Origin: Pseudoscardovia radai
GTDB taxonomy: Bacteria; Actinomycetota; Actinomycetes; Actinomycetales; Bifidobacteriaceae
Direction: 5' to 3'
Length of the DNA stretch: 64,000 nucleotides
Assembly (NCBI RefSeq): GCF_002259605.1
Contig: NZ_MWWR01000019.1
Coordinates: forward strand, 1-64,000
Shown piece after piece: positions 33,836-42,341 of the stretch. The notes below the pieces were generated by a model that did no database searches, was not told the origin of the DNA, and saw only the letters and a program-made list of their open reading frames with translations. A program made the translations under genes and the position numbers. Position 1 is the first letter of the stretch. Each line of letters begins with the position of its first letter.

Positions 33836-34903
33836 ATGGGAATACGTTTTCGGAAAAGCTTCAATCTGGGCGGAGGATTCCGGGTGAACGTCAGCAAAAG
33901 CGGCATCGGATACAGCTGGGGCACGAAAGGCTTCCGCTACACGAAAACGGCCAGGGGATCGAAGCGAAAGACGTTCTTCATACCTGGCACCGGGTTCTCG
34001 TACGTTTCGGAAAGCGGGAAGAAGCGCTCGAACAAATCGGGTCGTGCCCGCGGCTCGAACACGGCGAGCCGATCCCAGCGCACGTACCCGAACCAGCAGG
34101 TGCTCACGGAGAACGCCACCAGCACCGAGAGCGTGAACGCGGCCGACTATCAGCCGGCTGAATACGAGGAGCTGCTCGGTCAGATGAAGAAGGCATTGAG
34201 GCTCGACTATCTCAGCACTTGGCTGATTGCGACGGTCATCCTTGCTGCGTATCCCGTTTTCATCGTCACGGCAATCGTGGGTGTTGTGCTCAAGGTCGTC
34301 GTTCGCCTGACGATGAAGGTCCCGATGGAGTACTCGTTCGATGACGAGGCGCGTGCTGCCTATGACGACCTTTCCGCAATCTGGATGAGTCTGAACAACA
34401 ACAAGAAGTTCTGGCAGGCGGTGTCTGAGAGCGATCTGGACGGCAAGGCGAGAGGCGGGGCGTCGCATGCGCTCAAGAGGATCCCGGTCAGGGCGACCAG
34501 CGCGATGCCATTCTTCGTGGAGTCCAACGTCCGCCCGTTCGGTTTGCGGCTTCGCAAGCAGCGGGTCTATTTCCTGCCTGACAAGATTCTCGTCGTCAGC
34601 AGGACGAATGTGGGCGCCATCAGCTACGAGGACGCAGACATGGACTTTGACACAATCGAGTTTGTGGAAACCGATCAGGTTCCCAGCGACGCGAAAGTCG
34701 TGGACCAGACGTGGCTCCGGGTGAATAAGAACGGGACTCCTGACCGGCGATTCAAAGACAACAAACAGGTTCCGGTTTGCGAATACGGCCATGTGGCAGT
34801 GACTTCTGACATGGGGCTGCACATCGAGCTGATGTGCTCTAACAGCGAGACCGCCAAGGAGATGCGTGCGTCTGCGAAGCGGTTTGAGGAATTCATCAGA
34901 TAA
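33836..34903 (+). CDS. DUF4236 membrane protein
   Basis: The 355-residue protein opens with a DUF4236 domain (GIRFRKSFNLGGGFRVNVSK, SGIGYSWGTKGFRYT; about 1-55), a small domain common in phage, plasmid and defence contexts. A Ser/Thr-rich linker follows, then one or two membrane helices (about 130-155). The C-terminal domain (IRPFGLR-like VRPFGLRLRKQRVYFLPDKI, then ISYEDADMDFDTIEFVET) also appears in short membrane-linked proteins. ATG 33836 follows GGGGAGAAGGGTGCACC. It is the first gene after element A. The function is unknown; the place suggests it belongs to the island. Confidence 0.8.
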   Translation: MGIRFRKSFNLGGGFRVNVSKSGIGYSWGTKGFRYTKTARGSKRKTFFIPGTGFSYVSESGKKRSNKSGRARGSNTASRSQRTYPNQQVLTENATSTESVNAADYQPAEYEELLGQMKKALRLDYLSTWLIATVILAAYPVFIVTAIVGVVLKVVVRLTMKVPMEYSFDDEARAAYDDLSAIWMSLNNNKKFWQAVSESDLDGKARGGASHALKRIPVRATSAMPFFVESNVRPFGLRLRKQRVYFLPDKILVVSRTNVGAISYEDADMDFDTIEFVETDQVPSDAKVVDQTWLRVNKNGTPDRRFKDNKQVPVCEYGHVAVTSDMGLHIELMCSNSETAKEMRASAKRFEEFIR

Positions 34904-35225
34904 CCCGATCGCAGTCTGTGTATGAAAAGGCTGATTGCGTGCAGGCCCGTCTTGGAACGATTCCGAGACGGGCCTGCACGCACTGGGGCGCACCTTGAGT
35001 GACAAGGTGCCTTGTTTTCCTCCAGCGTCTCTCATGCCCTCATTCTGCCGGAAGGCACATGTGGGATTGGTGTGGAAATATGGTGCAGAATTGGCCTAAA
35101 TCCAGTCGGAATCGTGCCGATTTGAGATGGAAACGGATTGCGTCTATTCTTTCTTCAGGAAGACAGGCGCACGCCTGTATGGAAGTGGCTGTGTTGAAGG
35201 AGCAGCCTGAAGGGCATAGGGGGGT
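34904..35225. other. Intergenic region inside the island
   Basis: About 320 bp without a gene. It contains the hairpin 34938-34980 and then the leader of the NERD/FtsK-like gene. No other structure is evident. Confidence 0.5.
34938..34980 (+). terminator. Hairpin after the DUF4236 gene
   Basis: CGTGCAGGCCCGTCTTGGAA pairs with TTCCGAGACGGGCCTGCACG (20-bp stem, one wobble) around CGA. There is no T run, so it may slow or attenuate rather than fully stop transcription. Confidence 0.7.
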
Positions 35226-37196
35226 ATGGCAATGGGGCTATTCCGCGATGCGTTCTCTAAAATGATGACGCCATCAGGCTTCGGGGGGGGGTATTCCTCT
35301 GACGCCGTAATCCCCTACGCTCCGTGCAGCGATGACGCTGGCGAAGAGTTCTGGGATGCCGTTCGCAAGCCGACGGATGATGACATCAGCGAAGGATGGC
35401 ACGACGCCATCGAGCAGTACGGTCTCCAGCACGATGACTCGTATTCGCCCGTCATCGATGATGGGCTCGTTCCCAAGGCATCACGAGAGGTCAAGGCGGC
35501 CTATGCGGAAACATGGCGCCATGATGTCGACGGCGCCAGGATCTATGGCATGCCGGGATCCGGATTGCACCAGAGCCAGTTCGGAAAGAAGGAAGTGCAT
35601 TCCGGAGCGACAGGCGAGCTCATCTTTGCGAAACTGCTTTCGTGGGACCATTTCCTCGACCATTGCGTTTCTTTCTGGTCGCTGTGGAATCCCGAGGAAG
35701 ATGGAACCCGCAATGACATGGGCAATGACATCGACTGCGTCCTGAAGTTCGGCGATCACATTCTTCTCGTTGATGTTAAGAACTACAGGGCCGGGCTCGA
35801 GTATCACTCGCTTATACCTGGCAAGGCGATGTTCTGCATGTACCAGAAGGCGCGTGTGGTGGCCCATGAACCGTATATCTTCAGCGCGAACATGGCCTTT
35901 GCGCAGAAGAACCTTTCCGAATACCTCGCTTCCGAAGGCAGCCGGTGCACGGTGGAGTCCTTCGTGGTTCTTGTCCCCGGCGAACTGGGGGAGGCGACCC
36001 TCGACCCCGATATCTACTGGCCGGGCAATATCCCCGCCATGGGATACGGACAGTTCAAAGACATGCTCATCGAGCGTGGCCAGCATGATTCGTCGTATTG
36101 CACGTTCGATCCGACGAAAACAGCCGAGGAAGGCTATCTCGCGACGCTCGTCAAAGGCTACGACGGCGCGTTGTCCCTGTTGGATTCGCCCATGCCCGTG
36201 GCCGAATGGCCCGCCCCAACATGGGATCGCCTCGCAGGTATCAAGCCGGCACCGTCGAAGAAAGGCGGCGATGCCTCGAACCGGTGGAAGAACGGCAGGA
36301 ACACGCATTCCAGCTCGAACTCGACGCCGAAGCGCGAGAGCAATGCCGCATCCTGGAAAGCCGCTGACCTCGACGATTTTGCTGAGTTCAGAAACGGGGC
36401 CGACCTTGACATCCTTCGGGACGCTGATGGCCAGAGCGTGCCTCTGTCTTTCCGCAACGTGTCGGGTGTTGTTGTGGCGGGTGAGCAAGGCTCCGGTTCC
36501 GTCATGCGCATGCAATCCGTCGTCGCGTCGCTTCTCGCATCATCCCAGGCGGAAGTGCGGATAGTCGACTGCAATGGACAGAACTCATCGTGCTTCAGTT
36601 GTTTCGAAAACTCCTGCCATTCCTATTCCAGGCTGATTGACGGGCTGGATGTTGTGGCTGGAGAAATTGAAAGCGCGTATGTCTCGCTTTCCGCTCGCAA
36701 GTCGCGGCTGCGGAAGAAAGGCCTGCAGTCATTCTGGGAAGACGATTCTCACGGTGGCGAAAAACTGGAAATTCTCACCATTCACGAAAGCTCGAATCTG
36801 TTCGGGTTCCAAGACCTGGATTCCGGCGCATCACCCGCCGATAGGCCGCAGGAACTGGATGACATCGACAGATATCTGCGGACGATTCTCAAGGACGGGC
36901 AGCGAATGGGCGTCTGCGTCATCCTTATGACCCAGCGTCCGTCGACAGTATCCCTGCCGGCCTATTTCGTGGATGCGGCGCAGATTCATGTGTGCTTCCA
37001 CGTTTCTTCGCCGGAGACGATCGCGACGGTGATGGGTGCGACTGGTTCCTCCGGTGTCGGCTTTGCCGGGAAGCCGGTGATTGCACAGGCGTTCGTGTCC
37101 GATCATGGGGCGCCGGCACGGAAGGTCCTGTTCCGGCGCGTCGCGCCGTCCGTCATCGACGCACGGTTCCCGAACGGATTGTCCAACGTTCAGTAA
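35226..37196 (+). CDS. NERD nuclease-domain protein fused to a degenerate FtsK-like ATPase
   Basis: The 656-residue protein has a NERD domain (about 130-215). GATGELIFAKLLSWDHFL is followed by DMGNDIDCVLKFGDHILLVDVKNYRAG, giving the D...(D/E)xK pattern of an active nuclease fold. After a Ser/Lys-rich linker (about 340-385) comes an FtsK/HerA-like domain. Its P-loop reads VVVAGEQGSGSVMRM, where the Walker lysine is replaced. The Walker B-like strand reads KLEILTIHESSNLFGF, with His for Asp, and the sensor reads CVILMTQRPSTVSLPA. Thus the ATPase half seems inactive. Two ATGs six bases apart (35226 and 35232) are possible starts; the second is better spaced from AGGGGGG. Confidence 0.78.
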   Translation: MAMGLFRDAFSKMMTPSGFGGGYSSDAVIPYAPCSDDAGEEFWDAVRKPTDDDISEGWHDAIEQYGLQHDDSYSPVIDDGLVPKASREVKAAYAETWRHDVDGARIYGMPGSGLHQSQFGKKEVHSGATGELIFAKLLSWDHFLDHCVSFWSLWNPEEDGTRNDMGNDIDCVLKFGDHILLVDVKNYRAGLEYHSLIPGKAMFCMYQKARVVAHEPYIFSANMAFAQKNLSEYLASEGSRCTVESFVVLVPGELGEATLDPDIYWPGNIPAMGYGQFKDMLIERGQHDSSYCTFDPTKTAEEGYLATLVKGYDGALSLLDSPMPVAEWPAPTWDRLAGIKPAPSKKGGDASNRWKNGRNTHSSSNSTPKRESNAASWKAADLDDFAEFRNGADLDILRDADGQSVPLSFRNVSGVVVAGEQGSGSVMRMQSVVASLLASSQAEVRIVDCNGQNSSCFSCFENSCHSYSRLIDGLDVVAGEIESAYVSLSARKSRLRKKGLQSFWEDDSHGGEKLEILTIHESSNLFGFQDLDSGASPADRPQELDDIDRYLRTILKDGQRMGVCVILMTQRPSTVSLPAYFVDAAQIHVCFHVSSPETIATVMGATGSSGVGFAGKPVIAQAFVSDHGAPARKVLFRRVAPSVIDARFPNGLSNVQ

Positions 37197-37230
37197 GTGA
37201 TACCTAACAGAAAATCGAAGGGAGAGAAAT

Positions 37231-37629
37231 ATGTGGACCGCAATATTGGTGATTATCGGAATTTGGCTTCTTTGCGAGTTTATCAACCACATTCTCGTGC
37301 CGTTCTTCAGCAACACGCTCCTTCCCGCACTTGGAGTAACCTTCCATGCCGCCGGCACAGGAATCTCCGTCATCGTGCGCTACGGGGTAGCGGTGATTGC
37401 GATTTTGGCACTTCTGGCGGGGCTTTGGAGCGTTATCAAGGGCTATTACCACGTCATCAACGAAGTGTACGAGGCGCGATTCGGAAAATCGGCCGGTATC
37501 GTGGTCGGCATTGCGTCGACCATTCTGTCCGTCGCCGTCATCGTCGCCATCGTGTTGCTCGTTCCGCCGCAGGCAGCTCATCAGTTTTCCGAACTCATGT
37601 CGTTCCTGCTCTCAGGCCCCGTCAAGTGA
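37231..37629 (+). CDS. Small hypothetical membrane protein
   Basis: The 132-residue protein has three hydrophobic segments: MWTAILVIIGIWLLCEFINH at the N-terminus, VIVRYGVAVIAILALLAGLW near 50 and GIVVGIASTILSVAVIVAIV near 90. ATG 37231 follows AAGGGAGAGAAAT. It ends 18 bp before the membrane-anchored GTPase gene, so the two are co-transcribed and may interact in the membrane. No family is recognised. Confidence 0.75.
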   Translation: MWTAILVIIGIWLLCEFINHILVPFFSNTLLPALGVTFHAAGTGISVIVRYGVAVIAILALLAGLWSVIKGYYHVINEVYEARFGKSAGIVVGIASTILSVAVIVAIVLLVPPQAAHQFSELMSFLLSGPVK

Positions 37630-37647
37630 AAGCGCAGAGGTGAAGCT

Positions 37648-39279
37648 ATGACTGAGAAAGCCCAGACCAAGACCGTGAAACTGTGGTCGGTCGAGAATTC
37701 CGAGACGGCATATTACTGCGGGCCATGCTATGAGGATATCCGGAAGGTGGTCGCGAAAACACTCGACTCCATCCGTTCGAAGATAGCCGGCATGACCTGG
37801 AGTTTTGCGGTATCCGACAATAATCCGGACAAAGCCAAAGGTCGAACTCCTTTCGGCTGGATTCTCCGATGGATCGTCCAGTATATCTTCTGGATTTGCT
37901 ACTCGGCGGTCCTGGTGATTGCCGGTGTGGTTTTCTGTCTCTTCATGTTGCTGCCGCATGTGGTGGTATCTTTCGCCATGCAGTTCTTCGGCATCATCGG
38001 GCTGGGTATTGCCAGGTTGATTGACGACCTGAGCCTGAGGCTGCGTCGAGTCTCCCTTGTATGCGACCGTTGCCATTCCCGTTTCAAAAGGCCGGTCTAT
38101 GTGTGCCCGAGCTGTGGCGCCATGCATGCACTTCTGTTCCCGAACAAATATGGAGCGCTGCACCACACCTGCACTTGTGGAATGAAGCTTGCCTCAAGCG
38201 TTCTCGTTGCGAAGGACCCCCGAAGGAATCTGACCGGTGTTTGCCCGGAATGTTTGAAGTCCGGCCACAAGGAGCTTGTTGCCGGCGCCGGAAGCCGTAC
38301 GATTTGTGTTCCAGTGGTGGGCGGTGCGTCATCCGGCAAGACGGCGTTGATCACCGCCTACGTCAATGGCCTGATGCGCAATCGTGCATCCGCCAATGAC
38401 CTGACGATCCAATTCGATAACGAGAATGCGGACAAAGTGATGCAAATCGACCGGATGGCCAGCGATTACGCGAATGGAGTGGTGGCGAAAACTGCCACGG
38501 TGACCACGAACGATCGGTCGAGCGCCTTCGCCACGAGCATTTTCATCCAAGGCAAAGATCTGAAACCCAGGCGCTTGCTGCAGATGTACGATATCGCCGG
38601 CGAGACATTCGTTGACAATAACGTCCATGAACAGCAGCGCCAGTATGAGCACTGCGACGGAATCATCCTCGTCATCGACCCCATGACGGTGGGACAGGCG
38701 CAGGCACGCTTCGGCGGCCAGCTCTCCCTTGGCGATTGGGGTGCCGCGAGCACGGCTCCATTGCAGAATGTTCTCGATGCCTTGAACAATACCGTCAACG
38801 AGGTAACGAATATCGCGAGGTCTGGTTCCAAGGTGCGCATACCGCTTGCCGTCGTTCTTAACAAGGTCGATGAGGCGCCCGCTCTCGAGACACGAATCGG
38901 GCAGACCGCGGTCCGACTCATGCAGGCGAGTGCCGTGCGGAATCAGTTCGCCGATGATTGCGACACGATGGATTTTCTGTGCCGTCAGTTCTTCGCCGAT
39001 ATGGATGAGATGAGCTTCGTTGCCAATCTTGATGCGAATTTCGCTCATTGCCGCTACTTCTCCGTCAGCGCCATCGGTCATACCGCAGGAGCGGGTACAG
39101 GGCCTTTCATGCCGCGGAACGTGGACCTGGTCATGGATTGGATCATCGACCAAAGCGATCCGAAACTCGCTCAGGCCCTGAACTGCAGAAAGTTCTCCAA
39201 GGCGAAGCTTCCGGTGATTCAGCCGTATCCGGGCATCTACGACAATCTCGTCGGACAGATCAACAGAACGCAGGTATGA
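37648..39279 (+). CDS. Membrane-anchored zinc-ribbon GTPase (double-GTPase-like family)
   Basis: The 543-residue protein has two membrane helices (about 75-120). Paired zinc-ribbon motifs follow (CDRC, then CPSCG; CTCG, then CPEC; about 137-212) and then a TRAFAC-type GTPase domain. Walker A is VVGGASSGKTALITAYVNG (about 225). The G3-like segment is LQMYDIAGETFVDNN, next to DGIILVIDPMT, and the G4 motif is VVLNKVDE (about 404). The fold pattern resembles the DO-GTPase family, which works with GAP1 proteins in conflict systems. ATG 37648 follows AGAGGTGAAGCT. It is one of two GTPases in the island. Confidence 0.82.
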   Translation: MTEKAQTKTVKLWSVENSETAYYCGPCYEDIRKVVAKTLDSIRSKIAGMTWSFAVSDNNPDKAKGRTPFGWILRWIVQYIFWICYSAVLVIAGVVFCLFMLLPHVVVSFAMQFFGIIGLGIARLIDDLSLRLRRVSLVCDRCHSRFKRPVYVCPSCGAMHALLFPNKYGALHHTCTCGMKLASSVLVAKDPRRNLTGVCPECLKSGHKELVAGAGSRTICVPVVGGASSGKTALITAYVNGLMRNRASANDLTIQFDNENADKVMQIDRMASDYANGVVAKTATVTTNDRSSAFATSIFIQGKDLKPRRLLQMYDIAGETFVDNNVHEQQRQYEHCDGIILVIDPMTVGQAQARFGGQLSLGDWGAASTAPLQNVLDALNNTVNEVTNIARSGSKVRIPLAVVLNKVDEAPALETRIGQTAVRLMQASAVRNQFADDCDTMDFLCRQFFADMDEMSFVANLDANFAHCRYFSVSAIGHTAGAGTGPFMPRNVDLVMDWIIDQSDPKLAQALNCRKFSKAKLPVIQPYPGIYDNLVGQINRTQV

Positions 39280-39284
39280 GATTG

Positions 39285-39318
39285 CGCATATGCTGCGTCA
39301 CCTCGCGCAGCATATGCG
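39285..39318 (+). terminator. Hairpin between the GTPase and grpE genes
   Basis: CGCATATGCTGCG / CGCAGCATATGCG is a perfect 13-bp stem with an 8-base loop, 5 bp after the stop. No T run follows, so it more likely tunes expression inside the operon than ends it. Confidence 0.65.
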
Positions 39319-39373
39319 AACGGCGTCGCAATGCAATGGATGAACAGCAATGTACAACCAGAAAGGAACACAC

Positions 39374-40363
39374 ATGGAAGAACAGCCGATCGTGCCTCCG
39401 AACGGCCAGCAGGGCGTTCCCGTTCCTCTTCCTCCGCGAGATGACGAGGATCGGGAAAACACGCGGTTCGGATGGGACTTTGCACAGAATTTTGCGCAAG
39501 CAGGAGCGCAAGCGGGAGCACAGAGTGCACGTGCGGCGGCCGGCGCCCCGGCTCAGGCACCGACCGGCGTCCAGCAGCCGGTGGCTCCCGACAATGCGGT
39601 GCCGGCGTTCGGACAGCCAGCTCCTGTGCCGGATGCCGCAGGCGGTGAAGCCGGCAACAATGCCGCCGATGCCGGCATTCCACATCCCGAGACTGTTCCT
39701 GCCGTTGTTCCCACGAATGCAGGTGTTGCGTCTGCAGTGCCCAGCGAGGACTCGGATGCCGCTGACGAGACATCCAAGGCGCTCGCGGCTCAGGTCCAGG
39801 CGATGGAGGCTTTCCGCGCCGAGTTCGCCGAATCGATCAGCGCCGTCTCGCAATCTCTGGCCGGTCTTCAGGAACAGTTCCGCCAGCGCATGCAGTACGA
39901 CGAGGCGAAGGAGACGATCATCACCCGTCAGCATGCCGAATTGCAGGAGCTGAGGGATGGGCTCAAGCAGGATCTGCTCCGTCCGGTTCTCTACGACATC
40001 GTCGACGCCCTTGACGACATACGGAAGTCGAAGCAGAGCTACGAGTCCATCGATGGCGGTGAGAAGGCGGTCGAAGCCCTTGAAGGGGTCGAGGAATCCC
40101 TTGAGTACGTGCTCGAGAAAAACGATGTGGAACGCATCGAGACCGAACCGGGCGAGCGTTTCGTGGCTACTCGCCAGCGTGCCGTGAAATACGAGGATGT
40201 CGACGATGCCGCCAGGAAAGGCACCGTCCTGCGCTCCCTTGCACCGGGCTATGCCCTGGGGGCGAACGTTCTGTACAAGGAGAAGGTCGTGGTGTGCAAG
40301 TTGCGCCCGCGGCCCGCTGCCGATGCCACGGCCCAGCCTGTGCAGGACTCCCCGCAAGAGTAG
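39374..40363 (+). CDS. grpE: GrpE-like nucleotide exchange factor with long disordered N-terminus
   Basis: The 329-residue protein has about 130 residues of Pro/Ala/Gly-rich disordered sequence. A long coiled coil follows (about 130-200; QVQAMEAFRAEFAESISAVS and on), then the GrpE four-helix segment (DLLRPVLYDIVDALDDIRKS) and the GrpE beta domain ending GTVLRSLAPGYALGANVLYK-EKVVVCKL. GrpE proteins release ADP from DnaK. It lies just before the dnaK-like gene, so it is dedicated to that chaperone, separate from the housekeeping grpE. ATG 39374 follows GAAAGGAACACAC; the in-frame ATG at 39350 has no ribosome site. Length is almost twice that of normal GrpE. Confidence 0.83.
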   Translation: MEEQPIVPPNGQQGVPVPLPPRDDEDRENTRFGWDFAQNFAQAGAQAGAQSARAAAGAPAQAPTGVQQPVAPDNAVPAFGQPAPVPDAAGGEAGNNAADAGIPHPETVPAVVPTNAGVASAVPSEDSDAADETSKALAAQVQAMEAFRAEFAESISAVSQSLAGLQEQFRQRMQYDEAKETIITRQHAELQELRDGLKQDLLRPVLYDIVDALDDIRKSKQSYESIDGGEKAVEALEGVEESLEYVLEKNDVERIETEPGERFVATRQRAVKYEDVDDAARKGTVLRSLAPGYALGANVLYKEKVVVCKLRPRPAADATAQPVQDSPQE

Positions 40364-40386
40364 GCGTACGGGAATCCCGATACGCC
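40363..40386 (+). terminator. Hairpin between the grpE and dnaK-like genes
   Basis: GGCGTA-CGGGA pairs with TCCCG-A-TACGCC (11-bp stem with one bulge) directly at the grpE stop codon. It is an intra-operon hairpin with no T run. Confidence 0.55.
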
Positions 40387-40451
40387 GCGACTCTTCGCGC
40401 CCATCATGATTTGAAAAACCAGCTAATCATCGGCATATGAAAGGACAAGCA

Positions 40452-42122
40452 ATGTCGAAATACGTCTACGGTATCGATCTGGGTACCACATACTCCTGCA
40501 TCGCCTATCAGGGCGAGGACGGCCTGCCGTACGTCATCAAGAACGTCGACACGAATTCGGACACCACTCCGTCGGTTGTACAGTGGGATGACGACGGCAC
40601 CGTCGTGGTCGGCCAGCAGGCCAAGGACTCCGCCGTGATGTCCCCGGAAAGGACAATCGCTTTCGTCAAGCAGCTCATGGGCAAGACCGATATCGCCATC
40701 CAGATCGATGGTCGTGACATCTCCCCGGTGGAGGTGTCCTCCTACATTCTCAAGGAGCTTGCCCGCTACGCGAGCCAGCAGCTCGATGACGAGGTCAAGA
40801 ACGTCATCATCACCTGCCCCGCGTACTTCGGCGAGGCGGAACGCACCGCCACCAAGCAGGCCGGGGAGATCGCCGGCCTCAATGTGCTCGCCGTCATCGA
40901 GGAGCCGACGGCCGCGGCCATCTGCTATGGCGTCACGCGGTCCGATTCGAACCAGAACGTGATGGTCTACGATCTGGGAGGCGGCACCTTCGATATCACC
41001 ATCATGAACATCAATAACGGAACCATTCGCGTCATCACCACGGAAGGCGACCACGACCTCGGTGGAAAGAAGTGGGACGCTGTCATGAGCCAGCTTCTCG
41101 TCGACAAATTCATCGAGGCCTCCGGCTACCCGGGCAATCCCCTCGAGGACGATGACAACGAGGAATTCCTACAGGACCTCGCTATCAAGGCGGAGAAGGC
41201 CAAGCAGGCGCTGACCAACCGTCAGGAGGCTAAGCAGGTTCTGAATTTCAACGGCTCTCGTGCCCAAGTCAAGGTCACGCGTGAGGAATTCGACGAAGCC
41301 ACAAGCTACCTTGCCGAGAGCGCCCTCGAGCTTGCAGACAAGGCTGTCGCGACCGCCAAGGAGCAGGGCATCTCCATCGACCAGATTCTGCTCGTCGGCG
41401 GATCGACCAAGATGCCCCAGATTCAGAACGGCGTCAGGGAGCATTTCGGCATCGAACCGAAGATCTTCGACCCTGACGAGGCCGTCGCCAAGGGTGCCGC
41501 CATCTATGCCATGCTCCAGGCTGATGAGCAGTCGAAGCTGCGCGAAGGTGAGGTCAGGCAGACGGACGAGCAGGGCAATGATTATGCCGTCGATCAGGAA
41601 ACCGGTGAGAAGCGTGCCCTGCCGATGCTGGGCGGCGGCGGATCCGCCCTGCCGATGCTGGGCGGCGGCACGGCTCCGATCAAGGTGGTGTCGGTCTCCA
41701 CAAAGAGTTTCGGTGTTAGGGCGGTTGATCCCGCGGATGGGAAGAAGTACATCTACAACGTCATTATGAAGGATGATGAGTTGCCGGCGAACTCCACAAG
41801 AGGCTTCATGACTCTTGAGGATGACCAGGATTATGTTGAGCTTGCCGTGTACCAGACGCCGGACAAGGTCGACAAGTATGCCGTGGATGAGGATCGTTTC
41901 CTTGGCAATGCCGAGTTGACGCTGAATCCCCATACTCCTAAGGATTCCGAAATCTCCGTCACTCTGGAACTGACGGAGGACGGAACCGTGTCGCTGCACG
42001 CCAAGGACGAGACCTCGGGTAGGACCGTCGATGCGCAGTGGCATGCCGAGAATGTCCTCAGCCAGAAGGAAGTCGAGGAGACCAAGAAGCGCGTGGCCAG
42101 CACCGCCCTAGCGTCGGAGTGA
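40452..42122 (+). CDS. DnaK/Hsp70-like chaperone, shortened, without lid
   Basis: The 556-residue protein has the full ATPase signatures: GIDLGTTYSC (7-16), VMVYDLGGGTFDITIM (about 173) and ILLVGGSTKMPQIQNGV (about 313). The linker to the substrate domain is replaced by two copies of ALPMLGGG. A short beta substrate-binding domain follows (VVSVSTKSFGVRAVDPADGK to VSLHAKDETSGRTVDAQW). Only about 25 residues remain of the helical lid. The EEVD/CPN-type tail is absent. ATG 40452 follows GAAAGGACAAGCA. With its own GrpE and two GTPases alongside, it is a specialised Hsp70, probably acting on a partner protein rather than general refolding. Confidence 0.88.
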   Translation: MSKYVYGIDLGTTYSCIAYQGEDGLPYVIKNVDTNSDTTPSVVQWDDDGTVVVGQQAKDSAVMSPERTIAFVKQLMGKTDIAIQIDGRDISPVEVSSYILKELARYASQQLDDEVKNVIITCPAYFGEAERTATKQAGEIAGLNVLAVIEEPTAAAICYGVTRSDSNQNVMVYDLGGGTFDITIMNINNGTIRVITTEGDHDLGGKKWDAVMSQLLVDKFIEASGYPGNPLEDDDNEEFLQDLAIKAEKAKQALTNRQEAKQVLNFNGSRAQVKVTREEFDEATSYLAESALELADKAVATAKEQGISIDQILLVGGSTKMPQIQNGVREHFGIEPKIFDPDEAVAKGAAIYAMLQADEQSKLREGEVRQTDEQGNDYAVDQETGEKRALPMLGGGGSALPMLGGGTAPIKVVSVSTKSFGVRAVDPADGKKYIYNVIMKDDELPANSTRGFMTLEDDQDYVELAVYQTPDKVDKYAVDEDRFLGNAELTLNPHTPKDSEISVTLELTEDGTVSLHAKDETSGRTVDAQWHAENVLSQKEVEETKKRVASTALASE

Positions 42123-42137
42123 GACACAGCCGCTGAT

Positions 42138-42180
42138 CTGCCGGCCGGGGTGCAGAAGTTCTCCAAGCCCCGGTCGGCAG
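42138..42180 (+). terminator. Hairpin after the dnaK-like gene
   Basis: CTGCCGGCCGGGG / CCCCGGTCGGCAG forms a 13-bp stem with one wobble and a 17-base loop, 16 bp after the stop. About 160 bp of leader without a gene follow before the next start. Confidence 0.65.
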
Positions 42181-42341
42181 GTATTGCGGCTGGCGGGTTC
42201 GCGTGTCTTCTGGAAACCCGGGAGCAGCCGGCGCGGAGCGGTTCGCGGCATCGCCGTTTGTCGGCCGGCCTGCGTCTCGTTCGACACACATGTATCCGCC
42301 GCCGTCATGCTGTGGCGGAAGCGGAACATAGAGAAACGGAA

